DNA from: Salipiger profundus
Lineage (GTDB): Bacteria; Pseudomonadota; Alphaproteobacteria; Rhodobacterales; Rhodobacteraceae
DNA length: 64,000 nt
Reading direction: 5' to 3'
NCBI RefSeq assembly: GCF_001969385.1
Contig: NZ_CP014796.1
Location: 2,497,501-2,561,500, forward strand
A program made the translations under genes and the position numbers. Under the pieces are notes generated by a model that made no database searches, was not told the origin of the DNA, and saw only the letters and a program-made list of their open reading frames with translations. Positions 47,201 to 55,582 of the stretch are shown here, piece after piece. The first letter of the stretch is position 1; the number at the start of each line of letters is the position of its first letter.

Positions 47201-48516
47201 TCGCGGCCGGTGGCGTCGGCGAGCGACGCATCGGCAAGGTCCAGCCCTTCGAGCGCGAGGCTCAGCTGTCCCGAGACCTGCCCGGGCACCGAGCTGCCGG
47301 CGTTGCGCGCGATGGTTCCCTGGCCCGAGAGCGTCGCCCGCTCCAGTGCCATCTCGGGGCGGTCGAGCCCCTCGACCAGCGCCCGCAGGGTGAATTCGTC
47401 GCCCTGGGCCCGGTCGTAGAACAGCCTCAGCGTCGCCTGGTCGAGGCGCGTGACGTCCTGCGTGAAGGCGATCTGCACCGGCTCGCCATCCTCCGAGGCG
47501 ATGCGGCCGTCGAGCAGGAGGCGCTCGGGCCAGCCGTCCGCGCCGATGCGCGCCGAGCCGTCGAGCGAGACCGTGGCGGTCTCCAGGTCCAGCGCGTCAA
47601 GCTGGATGGCGCCGCCGTTTTCGATCATCCCGCGGGTCTCGATGCTCTGGCTCGCGCCGAGAAAGGCACGCTGGTCCTCGGGCAGGAGCGGGCGCAGGTC
47701 ACCGGACAGATCGGCGGCGAAACGCTGGCCTTCGTCGGCCACGCCCTCGAGCGTCACCGTGCCCGAGAAGCGGTCTTCGCCGTCGGTGGCGAGGGCCACG
47801 TCGGCGGTGAAATCGTCGACCGGGCCCTCGCCGTTCACCGTCAGCTTGAGCGCCGGGGCGCCGGGCAGGTTGGCGAGCTTCGTCACCAGCCCGTCCTGCG
47901 CGCCGTCGACCGCGAGGTCGATGGCGAGCTGCCGGCTTTCGTTGACGTAACTGCCGTCGAAGGTGATGGCGTCACGTGGCCCGTCGAGCCGTTGCACCGA
48001 AAGCTGGGCCTCGCCTTCGCCGTCGGCAAGCTGGGCCGACCCGGCAACCCCAAGAGCTACGGCCTCGCCGAGGATCGGTTCGCCCAGCTCGACGCGCTCG
48101 ATCGACATCTCGCCGATGTTCACCGACACGGGCAGGTCGGGCAGCGAGAAGCTGCCGCCGCTGGCCTCGGGGGCGGGGGCGTCGCTGCCGCCTGCGGGCA
48201 GGCGCGCGACCTCGAGCCGCTGCGCGGTGATCTGCGAGACCTCGACGCGGCCGGTCAGCAGGGCGGCGCGGCTCCAGTTGAGCTCGGCATCCTCGAGCGT
48301 GAGCCAGATGCCCTGTTCGTCGGCGATGGTCATGCGGTCGAGCGTCGCCTCGGAACTCAGCGCGCCCCGGAAGCCGCGCACCCGGACGGTGGTGCCGTCC
48401 GACGACAGCGCGCCCTCGATCAGCCGTTCGAGACGGGTGCCTTCGTCGTCATCCTGCGCGTGCGCCGGAAGGGAGAGGCAGAACAGAAGGGGGAGTAGTG
48501 CGAGAAGCCGTTTCAA
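44224..48516 (-). CDS. tamB: TamB, translocation and assembly module inner membrane protein
   Basis: A 1430-residue envelope protein of the AsmA/TamB (DUF490) family that spans the periplasm and helps transport lipids and outer membrane proteins, working with TamA. Residues 1-22 are a membrane-anchor or signal-like segment (LLALLPLLFCLSLPAHAQ). The rest is rich in repeated beta-strand units (for example LTFDGSGSYTLETGYF and LDFDGGGSYTLESSAF near residues 700 and 880). The C-terminal DUF490 domain begins near residue 1090 and includes DIVPEGRFDLIRGRLDILGQ, and LLFGRNVGELSAFQALRIA. Its start is TTG at 48516, which overlaps the tamA stop in a TTGA junction; no better start is in frame. Confidence 0.93.
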   Translation of the reverse strand: MKRLLALLPLLFCLSLPAHAQDDDEGTRLERLIEGALSSDGTTVRVRGFRGALSSEATLDRMTIADEQGIWLTLEDAELNWSRAALLTGRVEVSQITAQRLEVARLPAGGSDAPAPEASGGSFSLPDLPVSVNIGEMSIERVELGEPILGEAVALGVAGSAQLADGEGEAQLSVQRLDGPRDAITFDGSYVNESRQLAIDLAVDGAQDGLVTKLANLPGAPALKLTVNGEGPVDDFTADVALATDGEDRFSGTVTLEGVADEGQRFAADLSGDLRPLLPEDQRAFLGASQSIETRGMIENGGAIQLDALDLETATVSLDGSARIGADGWPERLLLDGRIASEDGEPVQIAFTQDVTRLDQATLRLFYDRAQGDEFTLRALVEGLDRPEMALERATLSGQGTIARNAGSSVPGQVSGQLSLALEGLDLADASLADATGRDLRGGLQFDWQEGAPFEITGIDLNGAGIEVAGDVTLFGLSEGNDPTVEPYISVRTDDLSRFSGVAGRDLGGAANFVLEGTMEPVAGRFDLSLSGTADDLSADIEQLDGLLAGRLTLAASAERNEGGTFLRQLDLDGRSITLSANGQLKTGESSGTFDLTLPDLSLVDPNASGQLTASGTLDEGEAAYALDLEASGPGDTRIDGVVTARKGEDGGIVGVGFDGTADSQRLAAFAPLIDRPLAGGLTFDGSGSYTLETGYFDTSGTLVTQDLEIGIPQVDGLLQGTTRAEVDAVRDDGGITIRDARVNGPGIRMTANGTLLSDASTATFDITLPELSRAAAGMTGSASLQGELTESADAYLLDFSASGPGQTGASGELTATKSDDGSGPMGVASVSFDGTAEAGALSAFAPLVGRTLRGSLDFDGGGSYTLESSAFSAEGRLTTQDIALGIPTVDQLIGGTGRAVVSARRDADGTITVDTLDVTTSQISATMSGSLGQSGNSALSYDVVLNNLGVIVEQLPGRATATGTLSGSGSGPWQVNTDLTAPGGTQARVTGSIAQSFDNANLGITGSAPLSLANTFIEPNLLSGLARLDLRLDGPLAPASLSGTIRVDGAEAVLPGPALSLTGLDIETRLGGGQAQVSVTGGLSTGGTLETTGTIGMTAPYRADLAVRLRDLLLEDRRLYQARADGRITVEGPLLTGPAIGGWVEINEAELRIPETGMGPGSRSFTLNHVAEPSDVRATRARAGLLEQSGDGGGGSAYSLPLDLEIRAPARIFVRGRGLDAELGGTLRLRGTSQDIVPEGRFDLIRGRLDILGQRLTLERAVLRLTGDFIPTIEVEAVTERDGNTITVAIEGEATSPEVSFSSTPSRPEEEVLALLLFGRNVGELSAFQALRIAAAVNTLAGRGGEGIIGNLRQGFGLDDFDVTTDAEGNAGLRAGKYLSENIYTDVEVDSSGETSIDLNLQVNKNVKARGRATSAGDTSLGIFYEKDY

Positions 48517-50315
48517 AATGCCTGACCTATGCCGATGTAGATCTGAACGCCGCTGCCGGTGTCGCCACCGGTGGGCGTTGCGACGTCGAGCCGGATCGGT
48601 CCGATGCCGGTCTGGTAGCGCACGCCGAGACCGGCGCCGGACTGCCATTCGCCACCGCTGCCGGGCGTGGCCTCGGCGCTGATGTAGCCGGCGTCGGCAA
48701 AGGCGACGACGCCCCAGCTTTCGCCGATGTCCTGACGCAGCTCTCCGGACAACCCGAGGAAGCTGCGGCCGCCGGTTTCGTCGCCGTTGCCGAGATCGAC
48801 GGTCAGCGACTGGTAGGGCTGGCCGCGCACGGTGCCGGCGCCGCCCGAGTAGAACAGGAATTCCGGCTGCGTCTCGTCGAGTTCCGGGCCGACCACGGAG
48901 CCGACCTGCAGCCTGCCCGCGAGAACCGTGCCCTTGCTTTCGCCGATGCCGTAATAGCCGCGCAGGTCGCCGTAGAGCCGCGCGCCGCTGCCGGTGTCGT
49001 TGACGTTCAGGAAGGGCGTCGCCTCGGCGCCGATGTACCAGCCCGACTTGGGGTTCAGGTCGTTGTCACGCTTGTCCCACGTGAGCGACAGCGGCATCGT
49101 GAGCAGCAGGAACTCGCGGTAGCCGAGGTCGTCCTCGGTTTCCGAGTAGTTGAGCCCGAGCCCGAGCTCGCCGGTCAGGTCCTCGGTGAAGCGCCGGGTG
49201 AGGCCGGCGGTGAGGTCGATGCTGTTCGAAGTGTAGGTCGGCTCGTTCTCGCTCGCCAGTGCCGCCTGGAAGAAGGCGTCGGTGTCGGGCCCGAGCCGCG
49301 CGATGGCGGCGGGCACCTCGAGACGGGCGGTGATGCTCGCGTCGATCTCGCCGGTGTTGCCGGAGATGTCCGATACTTCGCCGTCGACACGGAAGCGCTC
49401 GGCGCCGCCCATGAAGTTGCGGTGCAGCCAGAAGCTGCTGAGCGTCAGCCCCTCGAGCGACGACAGCTCGGCGCCGAAGCCGAAGCGTCGCGGCTTGGCA
49501 TCGACCACCCGCAGCTCCATGTCGAGCGTGCCGTCGGGGTTGGGCCGGTCGGCCTCGCGCACGGTGACGCTCGAGAAGGCGCCGGTGCTCGTCAGGCGGC
49601 GGGTCACGTCGTCGACCACGTCCGGGTCGAAGCGCTCTCCGGTGGGCAGCCCCGCGATGCGGCGCTGCGCGGCGGTGCGCACGGCGCTGTCGTTCACGGT
49701 GATGAGCCGCCCGAACCGCAGCTCGGGGCCGGGGGCGATGCCGATATCGACGTCGAGCTGCTGGGCGCGATGATTCGCGGTCACGTCCTGGTAAGCGAGG
49801 TCCGCCTTGGCGTGGCCCACCTGTCGCCAGCCGTCGATGGCTGCGTCCGCGGCCTCGCCCACCAGCCCGGCACGGGCCGTCGACCCGGAGGTGAAGTCCT
49901 CGGGCAGGGTCGTGTCCGGCGCGAGCGGCGCCACCCGTGTCGTGCCGAACTTGAACGACGGCCCCTTCACCACGGTAACCATGACCGTGTCGATCGTGTC
50001 CGGGGACGAAAGCAGCGGAATTTCCGAGGCTTCTCGCCCGTCGAGCGTGATGCTGATGGTGCCGCCGTAGTAACCGTTCGCGTAGAGCGTCTCGAGCAGG
50101 ACGCCGTAGTCCGATAGCGCGGCGGCCAGCACGTCCTGCGTGCCGGTGCGGTCCTCGTCCTGCGCGGCACTGAGCGCGGAGTTGTTCTCGATCTGCGATC
50201 TCAGGTCCTCGTCCATGCCGGGGGTCGAGAAATTGAGATTGTCGAAGGCGGCCGCCGGCTGGGCGGCGAGGATGAGCGATATGCCGACAGTGGCGGGAAC
50301 GCGCCAAATGGTCAC
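48513..50315 (-). CDS. tamA: TamA, outer membrane assembly factor (Omp85 family)
   Basis: A 600-residue Omp85 protein. It has a signal peptide (VPATVGISLILAAQPAAA), three POTRA domains up to about residue 265, and a C-terminal 16-strand barrel with typical stretches LEGLTLSSFWLHRNFMGGAE near residue 285, WDKRDNDLNPKSGWYIGAEA near residue 415, the RGQPYQ loop near residue 495 and a terminal strand ending in Phe (IGIGQAF). It helps outer membrane protein and lipid trafficking, together with TamB. The start is GTG at 50315 with AAGGA at 8-10 bases. Its stop overlaps the tamB start, so the two form an operon. Confidence 0.93.
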   Translation of the reverse strand: MTIWRVPATVGISLILAAQPAAAFDNLNFSTPGMDEDLRSQIENNSALSAAQDEDRTGTQDVLAAALSDYGVLLETLYANGYYGGTISITLDGREASEIPLLSSPDTIDTVMVTVVKGPSFKFGTTRVAPLAPDTTLPEDFTSGSTARAGLVGEAADAAIDGWRQVGHAKADLAYQDVTANHRAQQLDVDIGIAPGPELRFGRLITVNDSAVRTAAQRRIAGLPTGERFDPDVVDDVTRRLTSTGAFSSVTVREADRPNPDGTLDMELRVVDAKPRRFGFGAELSSLEGLTLSSFWLHRNFMGGAERFRVDGEVSDISGNTGEIDASITARLEVPAAIARLGPDTDAFFQAALASENEPTYTSNSIDLTAGLTRRFTEDLTGELGLGLNYSETEDDLGYREFLLLTMPLSLTWDKRDNDLNPKSGWYIGAEATPFLNVNDTGSGARLYGDLRGYYGIGESKGTVLAGRLQVGSVVGPELDETQPEFLFYSGGAGTVRGQPYQSLTVDLGNGDETGGRSFLGLSGELRQDIGESWGVVAFADAGYISAEATPGSGGEWQSGAGLGVRYQTGIGPIRLDVATPTGGDTGSGVQIYIGIGQAF

Positions 50316-50561
50316 TGAGCTGGTCCTTTCCTGCGCGGCAGGGGTGTTTGGCGCCGCGTCCTGCGTGCGTACAGACTATGGCAGCCATGGCAGCATGACC
50401 AGAGGTTAAGGCCGAATGGACGCGGCTGTTTCGGGCCTGTGATCGGGGGGCTGCAGACACCCCCGGCGGGAGGCGCGGCTTGCGCCGTGGCCGTCCCCTG
50501 ACTATCCCGGAAGGAACCGGTGCCGCCGTGGCGCCGCCGGCTGGAACGCAAGGGGGAAGCC

Positions 50562-51665
50562 ATGCCTGACATCATCGTGATCGGCGGCGGAATGGCCGGG
50601 GTCAGCGCCGCCGCCGCCCTGTCGGAGACAGCGGATGTGCTGCTGCTCGAGGCCGAACCCGGCACCGGGCGGCATTCCACCGCCCGCTCGGCGGCGATCT
50701 TCATCCGCAACTACGGAAACGCGGCGCTGCGGGCGCTGAACGACCGCTCGGCGGTGTTCTTCGAGACGCCCGACATCGAGGTCGACGCGCCGCTGCTGAC
50801 CCCGCGCGGCGAGATGATGCTCGCCACCGAGGACCAGCTCGACCTGCTCGACGATTACATGGCCGGCAGCGCCGGGCTCGAGCGGCTCACCGGCCCCGAG
50901 GCCGAGGCGCTGGTGCCGATCCTGAAGCCGGGCCATGTCGCCGCGGCGGTCATCGAACGCGACGCCCGCGACATCGACGTGGAGACGATGATGCAGGGCT
51001 ACCTCCGCCAGCTCCGCGCGCGCGGCGGCGAGGTCCGCGTCAAGGCGCCGGTCTCGTCGCTAAGACGCGAAGGCGGGGCCTGGCAGATCGTCGCCGGCGG
51101 CGAGACCCACGCCGCGCCGGTGGTTGTGAACGCCGCCGGGGCCTGGGCCGGCGAGATCGCCCGCATGGCCGGCGCGCAGCCGATCCCGATCCAGCCGCAC
51201 CGGCGCTCTGCCGCCGTGTTGCCGGCGCCGGGAGGGCATGACGTGGACGGCTGGCCGCTCTTCGCCTCCATCGCCGAGGACTGGTACGCCAAGCCCATGG
51301 GCGGCCGGCTGATGGTCAGCCCGGCGGATGCCGATCCGGTGCCGCCGCAGGACGCCTGGGCCGACGACATGGTGCTGGCCGAGGGGCTGCACCGCTACGA
51401 ATGTGCGGTGACCGAGCCGGTGACGCGGATGCTGTCGAACTGGGCCGGGCTGCGCAGCTTCGCGCCCGACAAGACTCCGGTCTGTGGCTTCGACGCCGGG
51501 GCCGAGGGCTTCTTCTGGCTCGCTGGGCAGGGTGGGCACGGCATCCAGACCGCGCCGGCGCTGGCCGAACTGACGGCGGCGCTCTGCGCCGGACGCCCGC
51601 CTGCGCTCGGCCCCGAGACCTGCGCGGCGCTGTCGCCCGCCCGCTTCGCCGGGGCCGACGCGTGA
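50562..51665 (+). CDS. FAD-dependent amino acid oxidoreductase (DAO family)
   Basis: A 367-residue flavin oxidoreductase of the D-amino acid oxidase/glycine oxidase type. It has an N-terminal FAD motif IIVIGGGMAGVSAAAAL near residue 4, a substrate domain in the middle, and a C-terminal flavin region ending WLAGQGGHGIQTAPALAEL near residue 325. Such enzymes oxidise amines or amino acids to imines with transfer of electrons to FAD; the particular substrate cannot be told. The start at 50562 (MPDIIVIGGG) follows AAGGGGGAA. It overlaps the downstream epimerase gene by four bases (GTGA), so the two are coupled. Confidence 0.85.
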   Translation: MPDIIVIGGGMAGVSAAAALSETADVLLLEAEPGTGRHSTARSAAIFIRNYGNAALRALNDRSAVFFETPDIEVDAPLLTPRGEMMLATEDQLDLLDDYMAGSAGLERLTGPEAEALVPILKPGHVAAAVIERDARDIDVETMMQGYLRQLRARGGEVRVKAPVSSLRREGGAWQIVAGGETHAAPVVVNAAGAWAGEIARMAGAQPIPIQPHRRSAAVLPAPGGHDVDGWPLFASIAEDWYAKPMGGRLMVSPADADPVPPQDAWADDMVLAEGLHRYECAVTEPVTRMLSNWAGLRSFAPDKTPVCGFDAGAEGFFWLAGQGGHGIQTAPALAELTAALCAGRPPALGPETCAALSPARFAGADA

Positions 51666-52579
51666 GCCGCGTCTATGTCACCGGCTCGTCCGGCGTTCTC
51701 GGCTTCGAACTGCTCGCCCATCTCACCGCGACGCTCGGCCCCGACGTGAGCGGCGTTGCGCGGCGGAGGCTGCCGCGCGGCGCGGGCCGGCTCGCGCAGA
51801 TCGTCACGCCCGACGTGCTTTGGCCGGTCTGGCTGCCGCGCGACGCGCGGGGCGCCACGATCGTGCATTGCGCGGGCCTCGCCAGTCCGCGCGTGCCCTT
51901 CGAGTCCTACGCTGACCTCAGCCGCCGCGAGATCGAGCCGCAGGTGGGCTTTGCCGAGGCGCTGGTGGCGCGTGGCTGGTCGGGGCACATGGTCTATGTC
52001 TCGTCGGCCGGGGTCTACGGCGACACCGATGACCTTCCGATCGCGGAAAACGCGCCGCTCAACCCCAAGTCGTATTACGCGCTGCAGAAGATGGTGACCG
52101 AGCAGGCGCTGCTGCAACTCGCCAACCGTCACGGCTTTCGCCTGACGATCCTGCGGCTGGCCAATGCCTACGGCTCGCCGCTGGCCGGGCCGGGCTACGG
52201 CGTCGTGTCGATCCTGCTCGATGCGCTGCGGACGGGGCGTGAGTTCAAGCTCTTCGGGACCGGCGAGAGCCTGCGCGACTACATCCACGTCGCGGATTTC
52301 CGCACGGCGGTGGAGCAGGTGTGCACGCTGAAGCTGCCCGACCGCATCACCACGCTCAACCTCGGCACCGGGCAGGGCACCTCCCTCGCGCGGCTGGTGA
52401 CGCTGGTGCAGGAAACGACCGGTCGGACTCTGGCTCTGCGCCGGGCACCGCTCGACAGCGAGCTGAAATCGAGCGTGCTCGACATCCGCAAGGCGCATCG
52501 GCTGCTCGGCTGGCAACCCCGCATCGGCATCGAGGACGGCTTGCGCCTGACCATCGAGGCCATGAGCCGGGTTGGGTGA
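51662..52579 (+). CDS. NAD-dependent epimerase/dehydratase family protein
   Basis: A 305-residue extended short-chain dehydrogenase. The N-terminal NAD motif is YVTGSSGVLGFELLAHL near residue 4 (GxxGxxG). The active centre YVSSAGVYGDTD near residue 115 and YYALQKMVTEQAL near residue 138 give the Ser-Tyr-x3-Lys pattern (Tyr and Lys in YALQK). Substrate is probably a nucleotide sugar, but the start is unusual: GTG at 51662 inside the oxidoreductase stop. Longer in-frame starts run through the upstream gene and are unlikely. Its stop codon lies in a hairpin (52574-52614). Confidence 0.88.
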   Translation: MSRVYVTGSSGVLGFELLAHLTATLGPDVSGVARRRLPRGAGRLAQIVTPDVLWPVWLPRDARGATIVHCAGLASPRVPFESYADLSRREIEPQVGFAEALVARGWSGHMVYVSSAGVYGDTDDLPIAENAPLNPKSYYALQKMVTEQALLQLANRHGFRLTILRLANAYGSPLAGPGYGVVSILLDALRTGREFKLFGTGESLRDYIHVADFRTAVEQVCTLKLPDRITTLNLGTGQGTSLARLVTLVQETTGRTLALRRAPLDSELKSSVLDIRKAHRLLGWQPRIGIEDGLRLTIEAMSRVG

Positions 52580-52614
52580 GGCGAGCGTCCAACGGTTGGA
52601 TTGATAACTCACCC
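52574..52614. repeat. Nested hairpin over the epimerase stop codon
   Basis: GGGTGAG (52574-52580) pairs with CTCACCC (52608-52614), and TCCAAC-G-GTTGGA (52588-52600) pairs within its loop. The reverse complement reads GTAGGGTGAGTT at its start, like the GTAGGGTGGGT repeats, so this may be an inverted member of that family or a terminator. Confidence 0.5.
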
Positions 52615-52914
52615 TACAGGCGTTGCGCTGTGTGCGGAGCCGGGGATTGGACTGCGGGAGGCCTTCACCGCACGCGGGTCCGGGGGATCCGTCGTAGGTG
52701 GGTTTGCAACCCAGCATGTGGCCGGCCGTCCGGGCGCCGATCCCTTCGGCGATGATGGCCGCCCCGGTCCCGGAACGGCCTTTCGGCCACCTGTGATCTC
52801 GCAGGTCTTTCCCTATCGGATGCGGTCGCGGCCGAAGGCACCGTCAATGGCCTCGCGCGGCGGCGAAACGCATCCGTTTTGACGTGGACGACCGCGCCGG
52901 TCCCGGCGCAGCCG
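52615..52914. other. Convergent gap between epimerase and dnaX genes
   Basis: About 300 bases between convergent genes hold no convincing frame. A GTAGGTGGGTTTGCAACCCAGC repeat is at about 52694-52715 (TGGGTT-TGC-AACCCA), a further member of the palindromic family. No other signal was seen. Confidence 0.55.
52694..52715. repeat. GTAGGTGGGT palindromic repeat
   Basis: GTAGGTGGGTTTGCAACCCAGC contains TGGGTT-TGC-AACCCA (6-base stem). It is close to copies at 9121 and 9184. Position is accurate to about one base. Confidence 0.6.
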
Positions 52915-54678
52915 TCAGTCTTCCTCGAAGGGATCCCACTCGTCCTCGACCTCGGGCAGGGCTTCGGCGCTGGCTTCCTGCGCAACCTCCTCGGCGGTGC
53001 GGATCTCGAGAATCTTCGCCTTCGGAAAGGCCTCGAGCGCGGCCCTGACAAGCGGATGCTCGGAGGCCTCGGCCTTCAGGGCAAGCTCGGCGGCGTTGTT
53101 CTTCTCGTAGATCGTCGGCGCGTCGCAGCCGTTCACCACCGAGACGCCCCAGCGGTTGCCGGTCCAGCGTTGCAGGGCGCTGCCGAGGCGCTGGGCCAGG
53201 TCGGCCCGGGCGCCCTCGGCAGGCGTGAACTCGATCCGGCCCGGCTGGTAGGCCGCGAGGCGCACGCCGCGCTCGACCTCGACCAGGAGAGTCATGTCGC
53301 GGTTGGCGCGGATCAGCTCGACCGCGTGCTCGAAGGTGGGGAAACGCGCCAGCGCGTTCTCGGCAGCTACCGCCCGCACCGCGTTGCCCTGCGTGGCAAC
53401 GGGGCCGGACGGGCCGGGATGCGTGGGCTGCGGCTGGCCGGTCGCCTGCGCGTTGCCGCCGCCGGGGGCTTGCGCATAGCCGCCGCCACCGCCGTTCGGG
53501 CCCGGAGCGGGCGGCGGCGGCGTGTCCTGCAGCTTTCGGATCAGCTCCTCGGGCGAGGGCAGCTCGGAGACATGGGTGAGCCGGATCACCGCCATCTCGG
53601 CGGCCATCATCGCGTTCGGCGCCTGCGCCACCTCGTCGAGCGCCTTGAGCAGCATCTGCCACATCCGCGTCAGCGCCCGCATCCCGAGGGTCTCGGCAAG
53701 GGTCTGGCCGCGGGCACGTTCGTCGGGCGAGATCGTCGGATCCTCGGCGGCCTCGGGGGTGATCTTGACCACCGAGACCCAATGGGTGAGCTCGGCAAGG
53801 TCGCACAGCACCGCCAGCGGGTCGGCCCCGTCGGCATATTGCGCCGACAGCTCGGTCAGCGCGCCGGGCGCATCGCCGCGCATGATCGTCTCGAAGAGGT
53901 CCATGACCCGCTGCCGGTCGGCGAGCCCGAGCATGGCGCGCACCTGCTCGGCGGTGGTCTCGCCGGCGCCGTGGCTGATCGCCTGGTCGAGCAGCGAGGT
54001 CGCGTCGCGGGCAGATCCCTCGGCGGCGCGAGTGATGAGCGCCAGAGCGTCGTCGGTGATCTGCGCGTTCTCGGTGCCGGCGATGCGCTTGAGCAGGCCG
54101 ATCATCACCTCGGGTTCGATCCGGCGCAGGTCGAAGCGCTGGCAGCGCGACAGCACCGTTACCGGCACCTTGCGGATCTCGGTGGTGGCGAAGATGAACT
54201 TGACGTGCGCAGGCGGCTCCTCGAGCGTCTTGAGCAGCGCGTTGAAGGCCGAGGTGGACAGCATGTGCACCTCGTCGATGATGTAGATCTTGTAGCGCGC
54301 GCTGGCCGCCCGGTAGTGCACGCTGTCGATGATCTCGCGGATGTCGCCGACGCCGGTGTTCGACGCGGCGTCCATTTCCATCACGTCGACGTGGCGCCCG
54401 TCCATGATCGCGCGGCAGTGCTCGCATTCGCCGCAGGGTTCCGTCGTGGGCCCGCCCTCGCCGTCGGGCCCGATGCAGTTCATGCCCTTGGCGATGATCC
54501 GCGCGGTGGTGGTCTTCCCGGTGCCCCGGATGCCCGTCATGATGAAGGCCTGCGCGATGCGCCCGGCCTTGAAGGCGTTCTTGAGGGTGCGCACCATGGC
54601 ATCCTGCCCGACGAGATCGGCGAAGGTCTCGGGTCGGTACTTGCGGGCGAGAACCTGGTACTTGGGGCTGTCGGTCAT
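52915..54678 (-). CDS. dnaX: DNA polymerase III subunits gamma/tau
   Basis: DnaX is the motor and scaffold of the clamp loader, coupling the polymerases to the helicase. The 587-residue protein shows the AAA+ elements in order: ARKYRPETFADLVGQDAMVR near residue 11, the Walker A GIRGTGKTTTARII near residue 48, the zinc cysteines CGECEHC near residue 82, Walker B YIIDEVHMLS near residue 130 and the SRC motif VLSRCQRFDLRRIEP near residue 177. Domain III follows to about 370, then a proline/glycine-rich linker and an acidic C-terminal tau region ending WDPFEED. No classic slippery frameshift site was noticed. Start 54678 (MTDSPKYQVLARKYR). Confidence 0.97.
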   Translation of the reverse strand: MTDSPKYQVLARKYRPETFADLVGQDAMVRTLKNAFKAGRIAQAFIMTGIRGTGKTTTARIIAKGMNCIGPDGEGGPTTEPCGECEHCRAIMDGRHVDVMEMDAASNTGVGDIREIIDSVHYRAASARYKIYIIDEVHMLSTSAFNALLKTLEEPPAHVKFIFATTEIRKVPVTVLSRCQRFDLRRIEPEVMIGLLKRIAGTENAQITDDALALITRAAEGSARDATSLLDQAISHGAGETTAEQVRAMLGLADRQRVMDLFETIMRGDAPGALTELSAQYADGADPLAVLCDLAELTHWVSVVKITPEAAEDPTISPDERARGQTLAETLGMRALTRMWQMLLKALDEVAQAPNAMMAAEMAVIRLTHVSELPSPEELIRKLQDTPPPPAPGPNGGGGGYAQAPGGGNAQATGQPQPTHPGPSGPVATQGNAVRAVAAENALARFPTFEHAVELIRANRDMTLLVEVERGVRLAAYQPGRIEFTPAEGARADLAQRLGSALQRWTGNRWGVSVVNGCDAPTIYEKNNAAELALKAEASEHPLVRAALEAFPKAKILEIRTAEEVAQEASAEALPEVEDEWDPFEED

Positions 54679-54817
54679 TCGGGGGCCTGTGACGAGAAGG
54701 GGTCGCTGCCAAGGTATGCGCCCGGCGGGTCGAGGTAAACCGGCCCCGGGCGAAAACAGACGGAACGCGCGGCGCGCGGCGCGACGAAGGTCTGCACCGG
54801 TGCGACGTCATTTTGCC

Positions 54818-54846
54818 TTAACGGTGCGGAGGCGGAACGGTATCAT
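54818..54846 (+). promoter_or_regulatory. Candidate sigma-70-type promoter upstream of the phosphatase gene
   Basis: TTAACG (54818-54823) and TATCAT (54841-54846) are separated by exactly 17 bases and match the consensus at four and five of six positions. A transcript starting near 54853 would carry the GGGGAGAG ribosome binding site at 54861-54868 and the small frame at 54876. Confidence 0.45.
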
Positions 54847-54875
54847 CGACCGAGGTTTCGAGGGGAGAGCAGGTC

Positions 54876-55070
54876 ATGCGGTCAGGGCGTGCGCGCATTC
54901 GCCGTGACATCGGCGGGGGGAGCTGCAGGTTGCAAGCGACCTGCAGCGAAACCGGTCGGGTGGCGGTCTACCTCGCTTGTCGTCTTTCAGCCGCTGACCT
55001 GTCGGTGCCAGTGTCCGCCTCACATCGCGATGTGCCCGCGCAGCGAAGGATGGAGGCGGCCCGCGCATGA
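54876..55070 (+). CDS. Possible small ORF, 64 aa, coupled to phosphatase gene
   Basis: An open frame with a good ribosome binding site (GGGGAGAG, 7 bases before the ATG), a candidate promoter just upstream, and an ATGA overlap with the phosphatase start at 55067. The peptide is basic and cysteine-containing and matches nothing I know. It could be a real small gene, a leader peptide that couples translation to the phosphatase, or chance. The codon make-up is not clearly distinguishable from the surrounding GC-rich sequence. Confidence 0.35.
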   Translation: MRSGRARIRRDIGGGSCRLQATCSETGRVAVYLACRLSAADLSVPVSASHRDVPAQRRMEAARA

Positions 55071-55576
55071 TCATCCATGCACTTCCCGTATCGGGCGGTA
55101 TCCTCGCCATCTCGCCGATGCCCGGAGCGGGCGGCGACGTGGAGGGCGACCTGCTACACATCGACGAATGGCGGCCGGCGCTGGTGATCTCGCTGGTAAC
55201 CGCCGAGGAGCTTATCGAGGTGGACGCCCTGCAGATCGGCCAGCATGTGCAGGATCACGGCGCACGGTGGGAGCATCTTCCGATCCCGGACTACGGTGTG
55301 CCGGGCGAGGATGTCATCGGACGCTGGCCCGCCGTGAGCGGATTCGTCCGCCATGCGCTGCTCGGCGGCGGTCGGGTCCTGCTGCATTGCCGGGGGGGCT
55401 GCGGCCGCTCGGGGATGGTGGCGCTGAGGTTGATGATCGAGGCGGGCGACGCGCCGGACGAGGCGCTGGCGCGGCTTCGCGCGGTGCGGCCCTGCGCGAT
55501 CGAGACAGAGGCGCAGATGGGCTGGGCCATGGCGGCCCGACGCCAGGCGGCGGTTTTCCAGCGCCATGCCGAGTGA
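55067..55576 (+). CDS. Small protein-tyrosine/dual-specificity phosphatase
   Basis: A 169-residue cysteine phosphatase of the dual-specificity or PTP-like fold. The signature is LLHCRGGCGRSGMVALRLM near residue 107, which has the CX5R catalytic motif (Cys, five residues, Arg). The general acid Asp may be in PIPDYGVPGED near residue 73. It has the small size of bacterial DSP-like proteins (about 150-170 residues). The start at 55067 follows GGAGG. It lies beside dnaX and the SRP RNA gene. The substrate is unknown. Confidence 0.82.
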   Translation: MIIHALPVSGGILAISPMPGAGGDVEGDLLHIDEWRPALVISLVTAEELIEVDALQIGQHVQDHGARWEHLPIPDYGVPGEDVIGRWPAVSGFVRHALLGGGRVLLHCRGGCGRSGMVALRLMIEAGDAPDEALARLRAVRPCAIETEAQMGWAMAARRQAAVFQRHAE

Positions 55577-55582
55577 CCGCGC

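Noticed and set aside
46522..48498. Long plus-strand frame (658 codons) opposite tamB
   Set aside because: Antisense shadow of tamB.
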